DNA of 33,743 nucleotides from CAZGTQ01 sp964528575. GTDB lineage: Bacteria; Planctomycetota; UBA1135; GCA-002686595. The notes under the pieces are model-generated. The model searched no databases. It was given only the letters and a program-made list of their open reading frames with translations, and was not told the DNA's origin. The translations under genes were made by a program, and so were the position numbers. Below, one piece after another: positions 13,886-21,638 of the stretch. The DNA lies in NCBI GenBank assembly GCA_964528575.1, contig CAZGTQ010000265.1, forward strand, positions 1-33,743, in the 5' to 3' direction. Within the stretch, counting starts at the first letter, position 1. Each line of letters starts with the position of its first letter.

Positions 13886-14895
13886 GGAACGCGATCCTGT
13901 CCGCGCTGGCGCTCTGCGCACCGTCCGCCCCGGCGCTCTGCGCACCGTCCGACCCAGCGCGCGCCGACTTCGAGTCGGGCGCGATGAGCACGCCCGCCGT
14001 CGTCCACGCGAGCCTCGCGGAGGCCTGGGCGATCTTCACGACGCCCGCCGGCTACCGCGTGCTCGGCGTCCCGAAATCCGACTTCGACCTGCGCGTCGGC
14101 GGCAGCATCCGCAGCCGCTACGACGCGTCGCAGGAGCTCGGCGAGCCGGGCACCGCCGTCGACCGGATCCTCTCGTACGAGCCGCTGCGGATGCTCTCGA
14201 CGCGCTCCCTCGTGCCGGACGACCAGCCCGACAAGAAGCCGCTCGAGCGCTGCTGGAGCGTGATCCGCTTCGAGCCGCTCGCGCCCGAGCGGACGCGCGT
14301 GGTGATCTCGATCTACGGCTGGGGCGACGACCAGGCGTCGCGCGCGGCGTACGGCTACTTCGAGCGCGCCAACCGGCACCTGCTCGACCTCGTCGCGCGC
14401 CACTTCGAGACGCAACGCGCCGCCGAGGGCGAGAGCGATCCGATGGAGCTCGTCCGCTCGCTCGTCGGCGGCGATTGGATCGCGGACGCGCCGGAGTGCC
14501 GCTATCGCCTGCGCGCCGAGCTCGCGCCGGACGGCCTCGCGGTGATCTCGCGCAGTTGGCGCGAATCCGACGGCGCGCGCGTGCCATACGGCCTGTCGCT
14601 CTTCACGACCGACGCGGTCCACGGCGCGCGCCACGTGTCGGTGAACGACCAGCAGATGCTCGCGACGGGCGCGCTGCGGCGCCGCGGCGAGCACGGCGTC
14701 ACGTTCGAGTGGAACGTCGTGCGGCCGGACGCGGCGCTCGTGTCGCTGCGCCTGGAGATCGACGCGGACGGCGCGGATCGCCGCCGAGCCCGCTTCTTCC
14801 GCCCCGGCGTCGAGGAGCCGTTCCTCGACCTCCTGTACACGCGCGCGGCCGCTGCGCCCGCGGCCGATTCCCGATCCGTCGAGGAGCCACGATGA
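13882..14895 (+). CDS. Exported SRPBCC protein with C-terminal lipocalin-like domain (paralogue 1)
   Basis: The 337-residue protein starts at ATG 13882 inside the tetR stop (ATGA). A short hydrophobic N-terminus, probably a signal peptide, contains a duplicated eight-residue unit (ALCAPSAP/ALCAPSDP), the product of a 24-bp tandem repeat. The mature part opens with ADFESG. An AHSA1-like SRPBCC domain covers about 38-180 (FTTPAGYR, GGSIRSRY, GWGDDQASR). From about 187 to 325 comes a second beta-rich domain (VRSLVGGDW..., SLFTTDAVHGARH, SVNDQQ) resembling lipocalin/DUF1579-type barrels. Both folds usually bind hydrophobic ligands. The next gene is a clear tandem paralogue. No catalytic residues are assignable. 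Confidence 0.78.
   Translation: MRNAILSALALCAPSAPALCAPSDPARADFESGAMSTPAVVHASLAEAWAIFTTPAGYRVLGVPKSDFDLRVGGSIRSRYDASQELGEPGTAVDRILSYEPLRMLSTRSLVPDDQPDKKPLERCWSVIRFEPLAPERTRVVISIYGWGDDQASRAAYGYFERANRHLLDLVARHFETQRAAEGESDPMELVRSLVGGDWIADAPECRYRLRAELAPDGLAVISRSWRESDGARVPYGLSLFTTDAVHGARHVSVNDQQMLATGALRRRGEHGVTFEWNVVRPDAALVSLRLEIDADGADRRRARFFRPGVEEPFLDLLYTRAAAAPAADSRSVEEPR
13908..13955 (+). repeat. 24-bp tandem duplication inside a signal peptide
   Basis: Two adjoining 24-bp units (13908-13931 and 13932-13955) differ at one base near the end and encode ALCAPSAP/ALCAPSDP. The paralogous gene downstream has only one such unit, so this is a recent in-frame duplication. Confidence 0.85.
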
Positions 14896-15848
14896 AGAAC
14901 GAGATCCTGCCCGTCCTGGCGCTCTGCGCCCTGAGCGCCGCTCCGCACGCCGACTTCGAGTCGGGCGTGCTGCGCACCGAAGCCGTCGTCCGCGCGACCC
15001 TCGAGGAGGCGTGGGACGTGTTCACGACGCCCGCGGGCTATCGCCTGCTCGGCGTGCCCCAGGCGGAATTCGACCTGCGCCTCGGCGGCACGATCCGCAC
15101 GCACTACGACCCGCAGAAGAAGATCGGCGACGAGGGCACGATCGTGCACGAGATCCTCGCGTACGAGCCGCTGCGCATGATCGCGGGCCGGACGCACGTC
15201 CCGGACGGAGCGAAGGACGAGAAGCCGCTCGAGCGCTGCTGGGGCGTGACGCGACTCGAGCCGGTCGCGCCGGACCGCACGCGCATCGTGCTGACGATCC
15301 TCGGCTGGGGCGACGACGAGGCGTCGCGCAAGGCGTACGAGTTCTTCGACTGGGGCAACCGGCACGAGCTCGAGCAAGTCGCCGAGCACTTCGAGAAGAA
15401 GCGCGCGGCCGAGAGCGCGGGCGACCCGCTGGAGATCGTCCGCTCGCTCGTCGGCGGAGCGTGGACCGCCGAGAGGCCCGGCGGCGCGATGCGCTTCCAG
15501 TACGAGCTCGGCCCCGACGGCGCTTCCGTGCTCGGCCGCGTGCAAGTGGCGGGCAAGCCCTACGGGACGTCGCTCTTCACGACCGACGCCGTGCACGGCG
15601 CGCGCCACCTGTCGGTCAACGATCAGGGCCTCGTCGCGAGCGGCGCGGTGCGGCGCCGCGGCGACAAGGGCCTCGCGCTCGAGTGGGACGTCGCGCGGCC
15701 CGACGGGACCGTCGCGGCAATGCGCATCGAGATGGACGTGCTCGCAAGCGATCGCTTCCGCCAGCGCTTCTACGACGCGGGCGCCGAGTCACCGCTCCTG
15801 GACGTCACCTACACCCGCGTCACCGAAGAAGAGGAGACCATCCGATGA
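14892..15848 (+). CDS. Exported SRPBCC protein with C-terminal lipocalin-like domain (paralogue 2)
   Basis: The 318-residue tandem paralogue of the previous gene is coupled by ATGA at 14892. Its signal peptide is cleaner: MKNEILPVLALCALSAAPHA, with cleavage likely after the A-P-H-A end, before DFESG. The SRPBCC part (about 25-165) keeps FTTPAGYRLLGVP, GGTIRTHY and GWGDDEASRKAY. The second domain (about 172-310) keeps VRSLVGGAW, SLFTTDAVHGARH and SVNDQG. Conservation of SLFTTDAVHGARH and of the EVRSLVGG-type junction between copies marks probable functional surfaces. Two exported ligand-binding proteins under a TetR suggest handling of a small molecule outside the cytoplasm. The function is not known. 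Confidence 0.78.
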   Translation: MKNEILPVLALCALSAAPHADFESGVLRTEAVVRATLEEAWDVFTTPAGYRLLGVPQAEFDLRLGGTIRTHYDPQKKIGDEGTIVHEILAYEPLRMIAGRTHVPDGAKDEKPLERCWGVTRLEPVAPDRTRIVLTILGWGDDEASRKAYEFFDWGNRHELEQVAEHFEKKRAAESAGDPLEIVRSLVGGAWTAERPGGAMRFQYELGPDGASVLGRVQVAGKPYGTSLFTTDAVHGARHLSVNDQGLVASGAVRRRGDKGLALEWDVARPDGTVAAMRIEMDVLASDRFRQRFYDAGAESPLLDVTYTRVTEEEETIR

Positions 15849-16300
15849 CCCGACCGATCCCCGAGGGCTACACCAGCCTCACCCCGCACGTCACCGTGTC
15901 GCCCGCGAGCGCGGCGATCGAGTTCTACGCCAAGGCCTTCGGCGCCGAGGAGCTCGCGCGCATGCCCGGCCCCGACGGACAGATCCTGCACGCGGAGCTG
16001 CGCATCGGCAACGCGCGCCTGATGCTCCACGACCCGTCGCCGATGCTCGACACCGTCGTCGCTCCGAGCGACGCCGGCCACACGACGTGCGTGCTGCACG
16101 TGTACACCGAGGACGTCGACGCGCTCTACCGCCGCGCGACCGAGGCCGGCGCGACCGGCACGATGCCACCGAGCGACATGTTCTGGGGCGACCGCTACGC
16201 GATGGTCGCCGACCCGTTCGGCCACGTCTGGGGGCTCGCGACGCACACCGAGGACGTGACGCCCGAGCAGATCGCCGAGCGCATGGCCGCGATGCGCTGA
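15845..16300 (+). CDS. VOC-superfamily (PhnB/glyoxalase-like) protein
   Basis: The 151-residue protein starts at ATG 15845 inside the preceding stop (ATGA). It has the paired beta-alpha-beta-beta-beta modules of the vicinal oxygen chelate fold: the first about 10-65 (LTPHVTVSPASAAIEFY, GPDGQILHAEL), the second about 78-138 (HTTCVLHVYTEDVD, WGDRYAMVADPFGHVWGL). The DPFGHVWGLATH ending is typical of PhnB-like proteins. No signal peptide is present, so unlike the two SRPBCC partners it should act in the cytoplasm. Members range from glyoxalases and dioxygenases to drug-binding resistance proteins; which applies here is unclear. It closes the four-gene operon. Confidence 0.85.
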   Translation: MTRPIPEGYTSLTPHVTVSPASAAIEFYAKAFGAEELARMPGPDGQILHAELRIGNARLMLHDPSPMLDTVVAPSDAGHTTCVLHVYTEDVDALYRRATEAGATGTMPPSDMFWGDRYAMVADPFGHVWGLATHTEDVTPEQIAERMAAMR

Positions 16301-16329
16301 CGCTGGGCGCGCGCGGGCCCGGGCCGTGG

Positions 16330-18339
16330 TCAGAAGAACCAGACCGGGTCCGCGCGCTCGCCCCAACGCACGGTGAGCGTGACGAACAGGTCGAGCAGGA
16401 GCGGCTGGATCCACGCCTGCGCGCCCGTCTTGAGCTGGTTGGGGAGCGGGTAGCGGACCGTCAGGACGCCGGCCGGGCCGATCTGGCCGAGCAGCCCGAG
16501 CTGGATCAGCCCCGCGAGGTCCAGGTGCATCTGGCCGAAGACCCCCGGCACGACGAACGGCGCGACGATCCCGGGCGAGGCGAAGACGAAGACCGTCTCG
16601 ATCTCCGCGCCGCGCACCGACATGCCGACCGACGGCGTCGTCGGCGGCGAGCCGCCGCTGCCGGAGACGTGCGTCTCGGTGCAGTTCGGCCACTGGTGCC
16701 AGACGTGGCCCTCGTTCGCGCTGCCGAACGCGAACAGGCGCCCGGCCGCGTCGACGAACCACGCGACGTTCTCGTCGGCCTCGGGCTCGGGGTTCTGCGA
16801 GACGGGCAGCACCGCGCTCGCCGGCGCGTCGGTCCAGACGCCCGCGTGCACGCCGAACGCGCCGACCCGCTCGCCCGCCGGCGCCGTGCTCGGGTCGGGG
16901 TAGTACAGCACGACGTTCTCGCCCGCCTCGAACGCGACGTCGTGCCCGGGATCGACGCTCACCCACGCCTCGCCCCGCTCGTCGAACGCGTGGATCAGAT
17001 CGGTGTTCGCGCCGACGCTCTCGCGCACGGCGATCACCGAGCCCGACGCGATCGACTCGAGCGTGAACGACTGGGACACCGGCCCGGCCACCCAGCGGTT
17101 CCAGCGCGTCGAGTACGCGAAGAGCTCGCCGAAGAACGCGAACGCGTACGAGATCGACTCGCCCGTGAGCTGCGACGAGGGCGACCCCGCGTCGAACGTG
17201 CTCCATTGCCCGCGCGCCGGCGAGTACGCGTGCCAGAGCTGGAGCGAGCCGCGCACGAGCGCGTGGCTGTCCGGCTCGTCGACGACCGACTCGCCGCCGG
17301 AGAGCGCGAGCGGCGTCCACGTGCCGAGCAGGCCGCTGAAAGCGAGCATCTCCGCGCCGTCCGCGCGCCGCACGAGCGTGAAGTCCTCCGCGTCGTCGAC
17401 CGCCGTCCAGTCGCCGTCGACGCCAGCCCAGGAAGCGCCGGGCAGCGCCGCGAACGCCTCGAAGCGCGGCGTCGTCTGCGGCCGCTGCGCGCGCACCCAG
17501 TTCTGCTCGAGCGTGAGCGTGCCGCCCGCCGGATAGGTCGTGGGCGACGACACCCACAGCGCGGAGTACGCGCTGTACGCCGCCGGGACGAAGCTCGTCC
17601 CCGACGCCGCGCCCCGCACCGCCGCGACGTTGTGGTCCCACACGACGGACGTGCCGAGCGCGTACTGCGGCGACTCCGCCCACGTCCCGCGCACGCCGCT
17701 GAACGCGGCCACGCGCCGCGTCGTCGAGCCGGTGTTCGGGTTCGCGAGGTCGTACAGCAGCACGTTGCCGTCCGCGACGAGCGCCCCGCCGACGAGCTCC
17801 GCGACGTTCGCGACCCACTCGCCGGTGCGCGCGGAGAAGCCCCAGTACGTCGCCTCGTCGCGCACGCCGGCGACGAAACGCGAGATCGCGAGCTCCTCGA
17901 GCGTCACGATGCTCGTCAGCCCGATGCTGCGCCACTCGTTCGTCTGGGCGCTGTACCCCCACGCGATCTGCTGGAACGGGTCGCTGTCGTCGATCACGAG
18001 CGCGACGTCGTCGTGGACGAGCACGAGCGCGGCGCTCTCGATCTGCAGGAACGCGGTGTCGTCGTGCCGCGCGCTGTACGCACGAAAACCGGTCGCTTCC
18101 TCGAGCACCGCGGTCCAGTCGCCGGTCCCGCGCAGGATGGCGTTGGGCTCGGCGATCTTCTTCCAGCGCTGCGCGGACGCCGAGAACGCGTGGAACCCGG
18201 TCGGCGCCGCGTGCAGGACGTGGAAGCCCTCCGTCACGATCGGCTGGGTCGGGTCGAGGAGCACCGAGTCCCACTGGGCGGCGGCCGGCGGGGCGAGCGC
18301 GGCGGCGGCGAGCCCGAGGAGCGCGAGATGGCGCGGCAT
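16330..18339 (-). CDS. Large exported repeat protein with [YF]S-x5-W units
   Basis: The 669-residue protein starts at ATG 18339, chosen over an in-frame ATG at 18369 because GGAGG (18345-18349, read on the minus strand) lies five bases before it. A clean signal peptide follows (MPRHLALLGLAAAALAPPAAA, cut before Q). The body repeats a Kelch-like unit many times: FSASAQRW, YSAQTNEW, FSARTGEW, FSGVRGTW, FSGLLGTW, YSPARGQW, YSTRWNRW. This suggests one or two beta-propellers. The last 100 residues (GQMHLDLAGLIQLGLLG..., LKTGAQAWIQPLLLD) look like a C-terminal surface domain of planctomycete secreted proteins. It is probably an extracellular binding protein. It lies 13 bases after the sirtuin stop on the same strand. 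Confidence 0.8.
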   Translation of the reverse strand: MPRHLALLGLAAAALAPPAAAQWDSVLLDPTQPIVTEGFHVLHAAPTGFHAFSASAQRWKKIAEPNAILRGTGDWTAVLEEATGFRAYSARHDDTAFLQIESAALVLVHDDVALVIDDSDPFQQIAWGYSAQTNEWRSIGLTSIVTLEELAISRFVAGVRDEATYWGFSARTGEWVANVAELVGGALVADGNVLLYDLANPNTGSTTRRVAAFSGVRGTWAESPQYALGTSVVWDHNVAAVRGAASGTSFVPAAYSAYSALWVSSPTTYPAGGTLTLEQNWVRAQRPQTTPRFEAFAALPGASWAGVDGDWTAVDDAEDFTLVRRADGAEMLAFSGLLGTWTPLALSGGESVVDEPDSHALVRGSLQLWHAYSPARGQWSTFDAGSPSSQLTGESISYAFAFFGELFAYSTRWNRWVAGPVSQSFTLESIASGSVIAVRESVGANTDLIHAFDERGEAWVSVDPGHDVAFEAGENVVLYYPDPSTAPAGERVGAFGVHAGVWTDAPASAVLPVSQNPEPEADENVAWFVDAAGRLFAFGSANEGHVWHQWPNCTETHVSGSGGSPPTTPSVGMSVRGAEIETVFVFASPGIVAPFVVPGVFGQMHLDLAGLIQLGLLGQIGPAGVLTVRYPLPNQLKTGAQAWIQPLLLDLFVTLTVRWGERADPVWFF

Positions 18340-18344
18340 GATGG

Positions 18345-18349
18345 CCTCC
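18345..18349 (-). promoter_or_regulatory. Ribosome binding site deciding the start at 18339
   Basis: GGAGG on the minus strand, five bases before ATG 18339, in the 13-base gap after the sirtuin stop. It rules against the longer start at 18369, which would overlap the sirtuin gene. Confidence 0.65.
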
Positions 18350-18352
18350 AGG

Positions 18353-19078
18353 CTAACAGAGCGCGGCACGGAGCTCGTCGACGAGGACGGGGACGATCTC
18401 GGCCGCGCGCCCGGGCCGGAACGCGTCGTCCGGGTGCAGGTTCTCGGGCGGATCGAGGCTGTTGACCCACGTCCGCGCCCCGCTCACCCGGGCCGCGGCA
18501 AGCAGCCCCGCCGCCGGATAGACGACGCCGCTGGTCCCGATCGCGACGAAGTCCGAGCAGCTCCCCAGGCACGCGGCGATCGCGTCGAGGTGCATCGGGA
18601 TCTCGCCGAACCACGTGACGTCGGGGCGCATGCGCTCGAAGCCGCACTCGGGGCACGCGACCCAGCGCTCGGGGTCGACGTGCTCGAGATCGCGCACGAC
18701 GCGCCCGCAGGGCTCGCAGCGCAGGGTCGCGAGCTCGCCGTGCATGTGCAGCGGCCGCGAGCCCGCGCGCTCGTGCAGGTCGTCGACGTTCTGCGTGATC
18801 AGCGTGAACGGGACGCCGGCGTCCGCGAGCCGCCGCTCGAGGGCGACGAGCGCGAGGTGCGCCGCGTTCGGCTGCACGCCCGCGAGCGCGGCGCGCCGGC
18901 GCTGGTAGAAGCTCCACACGCGCGCGGGGTCGCGCTTCCACGCCGCCGGCGTCGCGACGTCCTCGATGCGGTCGCCCTCCCACAGGCCGCCGCCGCCGCG
19001 GAACGTCGCGAGCCCCGAGTCCGCGCTGATCCCCGCGCCCGTCAGCACGACGAGCGCGGCCGCGCCGGCGTCAGGCAT
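18353..19078 (-). CDS. cobB: Class III sirtuin, NAD-dependent lysine deacylase
   Basis: The 241-residue sirtuin shows the NAD motifs TGAGISADSGLATFRG (13-28) and TQNVDDLHERAG (95-106), catalytic H113 in HMHGEL, zinc cysteines C121, C124, C142 and C145, and GTSGVVYPAA (181-190). The class III residues Y58 and R61 (FYQRRR) are present. In SIRT5 and E. coli CobB these accept succinyl or other acidic acyl-lysine, so desuccinylase as well as deacetylase activity is likely. It is cytoplasmic and uses NAD+, releasing nicotinamide and O-acyl-ADP-ribose. The start at 19078 overlaps the stop of the small membrane gene by eight bases, and the repeat-protein gene follows 13 bases after its stop. Confidence 0.92.
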   Translation of the reverse strand: MPDAGAAALVVLTGAGISADSGLATFRGGGGLWEGDRIEDVATPAAWKRDPARVWSFYQRRRAALAGVQPNAAHLALVALERRLADAGVPFTLITQNVDDLHERAGSRPLHMHGELATLRCEPCGRVVRDLEHVDPERWVACPECGFERMRPDVTWFGEIPMHLDAIAACLGSCSDFVAIGTSGVVYPAAGLLAAARVSGARTWVNSLDPPENLHPDDAFRPGRAAEIVPVLVDELRAALC

Positions 19079-19445
19079 CGGCGCGGACGCCTTCGTCCCG
19101 CGGCCGCAGCAGGAGGCCGAGCGACGCGAGCGCGACGAGCAGCGCGGTCGAGCCGCCGCCCATCCACGTCGTGATCAGCGCCTGCCGCCGCCCCGCCTCG
19201 AAGTCGCGCTCGTCGAACGTCTGCGGGTGCGCCGCCGCGTTCGTGCGCACGGCGTCGAAGCCGAGGCCCGTCCCGACGACGCCCAGGACGAGCGGGAGGA
19301 GCGCGAGGACGAGAACGGTGAGCACGGCTGCGCGCGAGCGGGCCGAGACGAGCACGACGACGGTGACGAGGAGCAGAACGGCCGCGAGCGCGAGGACGAG
19401 GAATCCGATCACGCCGCCGCGCTGAAGGAAGCCTGCGAGGTCCAT
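19071..19445 (-). CDS. Small membrane protein of unknown function
   Basis: The 124-residue protein starts at ATG 19445 behind GGAG four bases upstream. It has a long hydrophobic N-terminal stretch (about 11-34), a second (40-63) and a third (about 93-112), with a polar loop between the second and third (AHPQTFDERDFEAGRRQ). The N-terminus (LQRGGVIGFLVLALAAV) recalls the first helix of MotA/TolQ/ExbB-type proton-channel proteins, but the protein is too short to be one and I do not assign it. It overlaps the sirtuin start by eight bases, so both are probably co-translated. Confidence 0.65.
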   Translation of the reverse strand: MDLAGFLQRGGVIGFLVLALAAVLLLVTVVVLVSARSRAAVLTVLVLALLPLVLGVVGTGLGFDAVRTNAAAHPQTFDERDFEAGRRQALITTWMGGGSTALLVALASLGLLLRPRDEGVRADA

Positions 19446-19547
19446 GGGTCTCCTGCGGAGTCCGAGGCCGGTCGAGAGCCATGAGTCGCCGGCGCGCCGG
19501 TCGGCTACGGACTTTCGGCGAATCCCGTGCTCCGGTCACCGAGGCAG

Positions 19548-19553
19548 TACACT
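19548..19553 (+). promoter_or_regulatory. Weak -10-like box before the cupredoxin gene
   Basis: TACACT stands out in the 150-base divergent gap (19446-19595), 42 bases before ATG 19596. No convincing -35 is present. The rest of this gap shows no gene. Confidence 0.25.
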
Positions 19554-19595
19554 CGGGAGAACCGTTCCCCGCGGCTCCCCCACCGGATCCTCCCC

Positions 19596-20369
19596 ATGCT
19601 CCACCTCCCCCGTCCGGCGCTCCGCGCCGCCGCTCTCGCGCTCCTCACCTCCCTCGCCGGCGCCCAGACGACGTGGATCGTCGATCAGGTCGGGTTCGAT
19701 TTCGTACCGCAGAACGTGACGATCGCGCCCGGCGACACGGTCGAGTGGCGCTGGTCGGACGGCATGCACGACGTGACGTCGGGCACGGACGGCACCGTCG
19801 ACGGCGACGAGGCGTTCCAAGGGCCGCTCGACGCGGGCAATCCCACCTTCTCGGTCACGTTCGACCAGGCGTTCCTGCAGGCGAACCCCGTCGCGAACGG
19901 CGTGTACGCCTACTTCTGCTCGTTCCATTTCTTCTTCTTCGGGCAGAGCGGCACCGTCACGGTGAAGAACCCGCTCGTCGCGACGCCGACGTCGATCTCG
20001 CTCGCGACCGGCGGCACGCAGACGTTCACGCTCGACATGCCGGCGACGTTCGGCGGCGCTCTCTACCTCGTCGGCGGGACCTCGAGCGGCACGAGCCCGG
20101 GCCTCGTGCTCGACGGCGTGACGATCCCGCTGAACCTCGACTCGTACCTCCTGTTCACGCTGACGAGCGCGAACACCGGCCCGTTCGCGAACACGCTCGG
20201 CTTCCTCGATCCCAGCGGCGATGCGGCGGGCTCGATCACGATCCCCTCGACGCTGAACCCCGCTCTCGCGGGCCTCGTCCTGCGGCACGCCGCGGTCGTG
20301 TTCGACCTGCCCGGCACCGGCCTCGCGCTCGCGGCGAGCAACGCCGCCGCGCTGCGCCTGGTCCCCTGA
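19596..20369 (+). CDS. Exported plastocyanin-like cupredoxin with planctomycete surface domain
   Basis: The 257-residue protein starts at ATG 19596, where a signal peptide begins (hydrophobic 8-22, cut after AGA or AQ). The cupredoxin domain spans about 25-124, with type 1 copper ligands H58 (GMHDVTSG), C108 and H111 (YFCSFH). The axial Met expected about five residues later is absent: the loop is FFFFGQSGTVTV. Blue copper proteins can work with Gln or other axial ligands, so copper binding is likely but the redox potential would differ. From about 130 a second domain opens with SLATGGTQTFTLD and contains SGTSPGL, which I associate with the C-terminus of many planctomycete secreted proteins. 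An electron-transfer or copper-binding role outside the cell is inferred. Confidence 0.82.
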   Translation: MLHLPRPALRAAALALLTSLAGAQTTWIVDQVGFDFVPQNVTIAPGDTVEWRWSDGMHDVTSGTDGTVDGDEAFQGPLDAGNPTFSVTFDQAFLQANPVANGVYAYFCSFHFFFFGQSGTVTVKNPLVATPTSISLATGGTQTFTLDMPATFGGALYLVGGTSSGTSPGLVLDGVTIPLNLDSYLLFTLTSANTGPFANTLGFLDPSGDAAGSITIPSTLNPALAGLVLRHAAVVFDLPGTGLALAASNAAALRLVP

Positions 20370-20450
20370 GGGCCCGTCGGAGAACCGAGCGCCCGCGTAC
20401 GCACACGAGCGTAGAGCCGCGCCCCGGCGCGCGCCGCATGCTCGTCGTCG

Positions 20451-20948
20451 ATGAAGCAGAAGAAGCGACGGCTCGTGCCCGACGCGGGCGGCGGCGCCGG
20501 GCCGCGTGCGGTCGAGATCGGCGACGTGATGACGTCGTCGGTGATCGTCGCGACGCCCGAGCGCACGGTCGGCGAGGTGCGAGCGATGATGAAGCAGCGC
20601 TCGATCCACTCGATGCCGGTCGTCGAGCGCGAGGGAGCGAGCGAGCCGATCGGCATCGTCACGTCGACCGACCTGCTCGGCCCGGTCGACGACGACGCGC
20701 CGGTCGCCGACGTGATGACGATCGAGGTCTACACGGTCCCGCGCTACGCGGGCATCGACGCTGCCGCGCGGCTCCTACGCAGCCACCGCATCCACCACCT
20801 CGTCGTCACGCACGAGAAGCAGATCGTCGGCGTCGTCAGCACGTTCGACCTGCTCCAGCTCCTCGAGGGCAAGCGCTTCGTCGCGAAGGACGCGCCCGCG
20901 GCGAAGAAGCGCACCGAGGCGCAGCGCCGCTGCGAAGAGCGCAGCTGA
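20451..20948 (+). CDS. Tandem CBS-domain protein
   Basis: The 165-residue protein has two CBS motifs forming one Bateman module: about 23-75 (VMTSSVIVATPERTV, MPVVERE, GIVTSTDLL) and about 86-138 (VMTIEVYTV, HHLVVTHEKQIVGVVSTFDLL). Basic tails flank it (KQKKRR and AKKRTEAQRRCEERS). Such stand-alone modules bind adenine nucleotides (AMP, ATP, SAM, c-di-AMP) and regulate a partner; the ligand cannot be read from sequence. No Shine-Dalgarno is obvious before ATG 20451. A bidirectional terminator-like hairpin follows 20 bases after the stop. Confidence 0.85.
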   Translation: MKQKKRRLVPDAGGGAGPRAVEIGDVMTSSVIVATPERTVGEVRAMMKQRSIHSMPVVEREGASEPIGIVTSTDLLGPVDDDAPVADVMTIEVYTVPRYAGIDAAARLLRSHRIHHLVVTHEKQIVGVVSTFDLLQLLEGKRFVAKDAPAAKKRTEAQRRCEERS

Positions 20949-20968
20949 TCCGCGCCGCTCGCCCGCGG

Positions 20969-20994
20969 CGGCCAGCAACCCGTCCTGCTGGCCG
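20969..20994. terminator. Bidirectional hairpin between convergent genes
   Basis: CGGCCAGCA (20969-20977) and TGCTGGCCG (20986-20994) form a perfect 9-bp stem with an eight-base loop. It lies in the 116-base gap where the CBS gene and the MOSC gene converge, a position suited to terminating both. Confidence 0.55.
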
Positions 20995-21064
20995 AGCCAC
21001 GCGACGATGGTCGGCGAGCCAGAGCGCGCCCTCGAACAGCCGCCCGTCTCGATCAGCTCGTCGG

Positions 21065-21613
21065 TTACCCGATCCTGCGCACCGCATCTCCGCGGCGCAC
21101 GACGCCGCCCACCTCCACGCGCGCGTGCACGCCGCGCAGGCGCAGCGCGAGGCCGCGCGGCGTCGACGCCCAGCGCAGCGCCTCGCGCCCGAAGCGCGCC
21201 GCGTACTGTGCGCAGCCGGTGTGCGGCACGGCCGTGATCGCGAGCACCGCCTCGCCGACCGCGAGGCGCGCGCCGGCGGGCAGCGCCTCCTCGGACAGGT
21301 CGAAGTCGACGTAGAGCTGGTCGCCCGCGAGCGGCCAGCGCTCGCGCTCGCCCGCGACGAGCGCGAGCACGCGCGCGTCGGCGAGCGTGATCTGCACGTC
21401 GAGATCGGGCTCCCGCCCGTCCGCCGCGACGCTCCAGCGATCGCCGACGAGCCCGAGCGCGGGGTCGAGCGTCCCGCTCTCGAGCACGGCGCGCGCGCCG
21501 GGCCCCGGCCGCGCGACGATCAGCTCGAGCGTGCCCGCCGCGCCGCTCTCGCGCCGGACGAGCGCGAGGCCCTCGTCGAGCTCCTCCACGGTGCGTTCGT
21601 GCGCGGCGGCCAC
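21065..21613 (-). CDS. MOSC-domain protein
   Basis: The 182-residue protein, read from GTG 21613, has the family pattern of single-domain MOSC proteins: HERTVEELDEGLALVRRE at the start, LELIVARPGPGARAVLESG, GLVGDRW in the middle. The MOSC core contains GCAQYAARFG with the conserved Cys, then RLRGVHARVEVGG. MOSC domains carry sulfur or bind molybdenum cofactor, and many export or detoxify N-hydroxylated compounds through that Cys. An alternative ATG at 21640 would add nine residues and overlap the start codon of the divergent gene. GTG 21613 fits the family start better and leaves a promoter between the genes. Confidence 0.75.
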   Translation of the reverse strand: MAAAHERTVEELDEGLALVRRESGAAGTLELIVARPGPGARAVLESGTLDPALGLVGDRWSVAADGREPDLDVQITLADARVLALVAGERERWPLAGDQLYVDFDLSEEALPAGARLAVGEAVLAITAVPHTGCAQYAARFGREALRWASTPRGLALRLRGVHARVEVGGVVRRGDAVRRIG

Positions 21614-21617
21614 CGAA

Positions 21618-21629
21618 GCGGTATACCGC
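21618..21629. promoter_or_regulatory. Palindromic -10-like element between divergent genes
   Basis: GCGGTATACCGC is a perfect 12-bp palindrome containing TATACC on either strand, located in the 25-base gap between GTG 21613 (minus) and ATG 21639 (plus). It could be a shared bidirectional -10 region or an operator. On the plus strand the -10-like box ends 11 bases before the ATG, so that transcript would be almost leaderless. Confidence 0.45.
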
Positions 21630-21638
21630 CTCGCACGC

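Noticed and set aside
16316..16325. GGCCCGGGCC palindrome between the VOC gene and the convergent repeat-protein gene
   Set aside because: It has no loop and such 10-bp GC palindromes arise easily at this base composition.
18353..19078. Sirtuin as part of an NAD-depleting defence system
   Set aside because: It is a compact class III deacylase with its zinc site, and no effector, nuclease, Argonaute or other defence partner adjoins it.
20415..20436. GC dyad before the CBS gene as terminator of the cupredoxin gene
   Set aside because: The best 6-bp stem leaves only a two-base loop, so a stable hairpin is doubtful.
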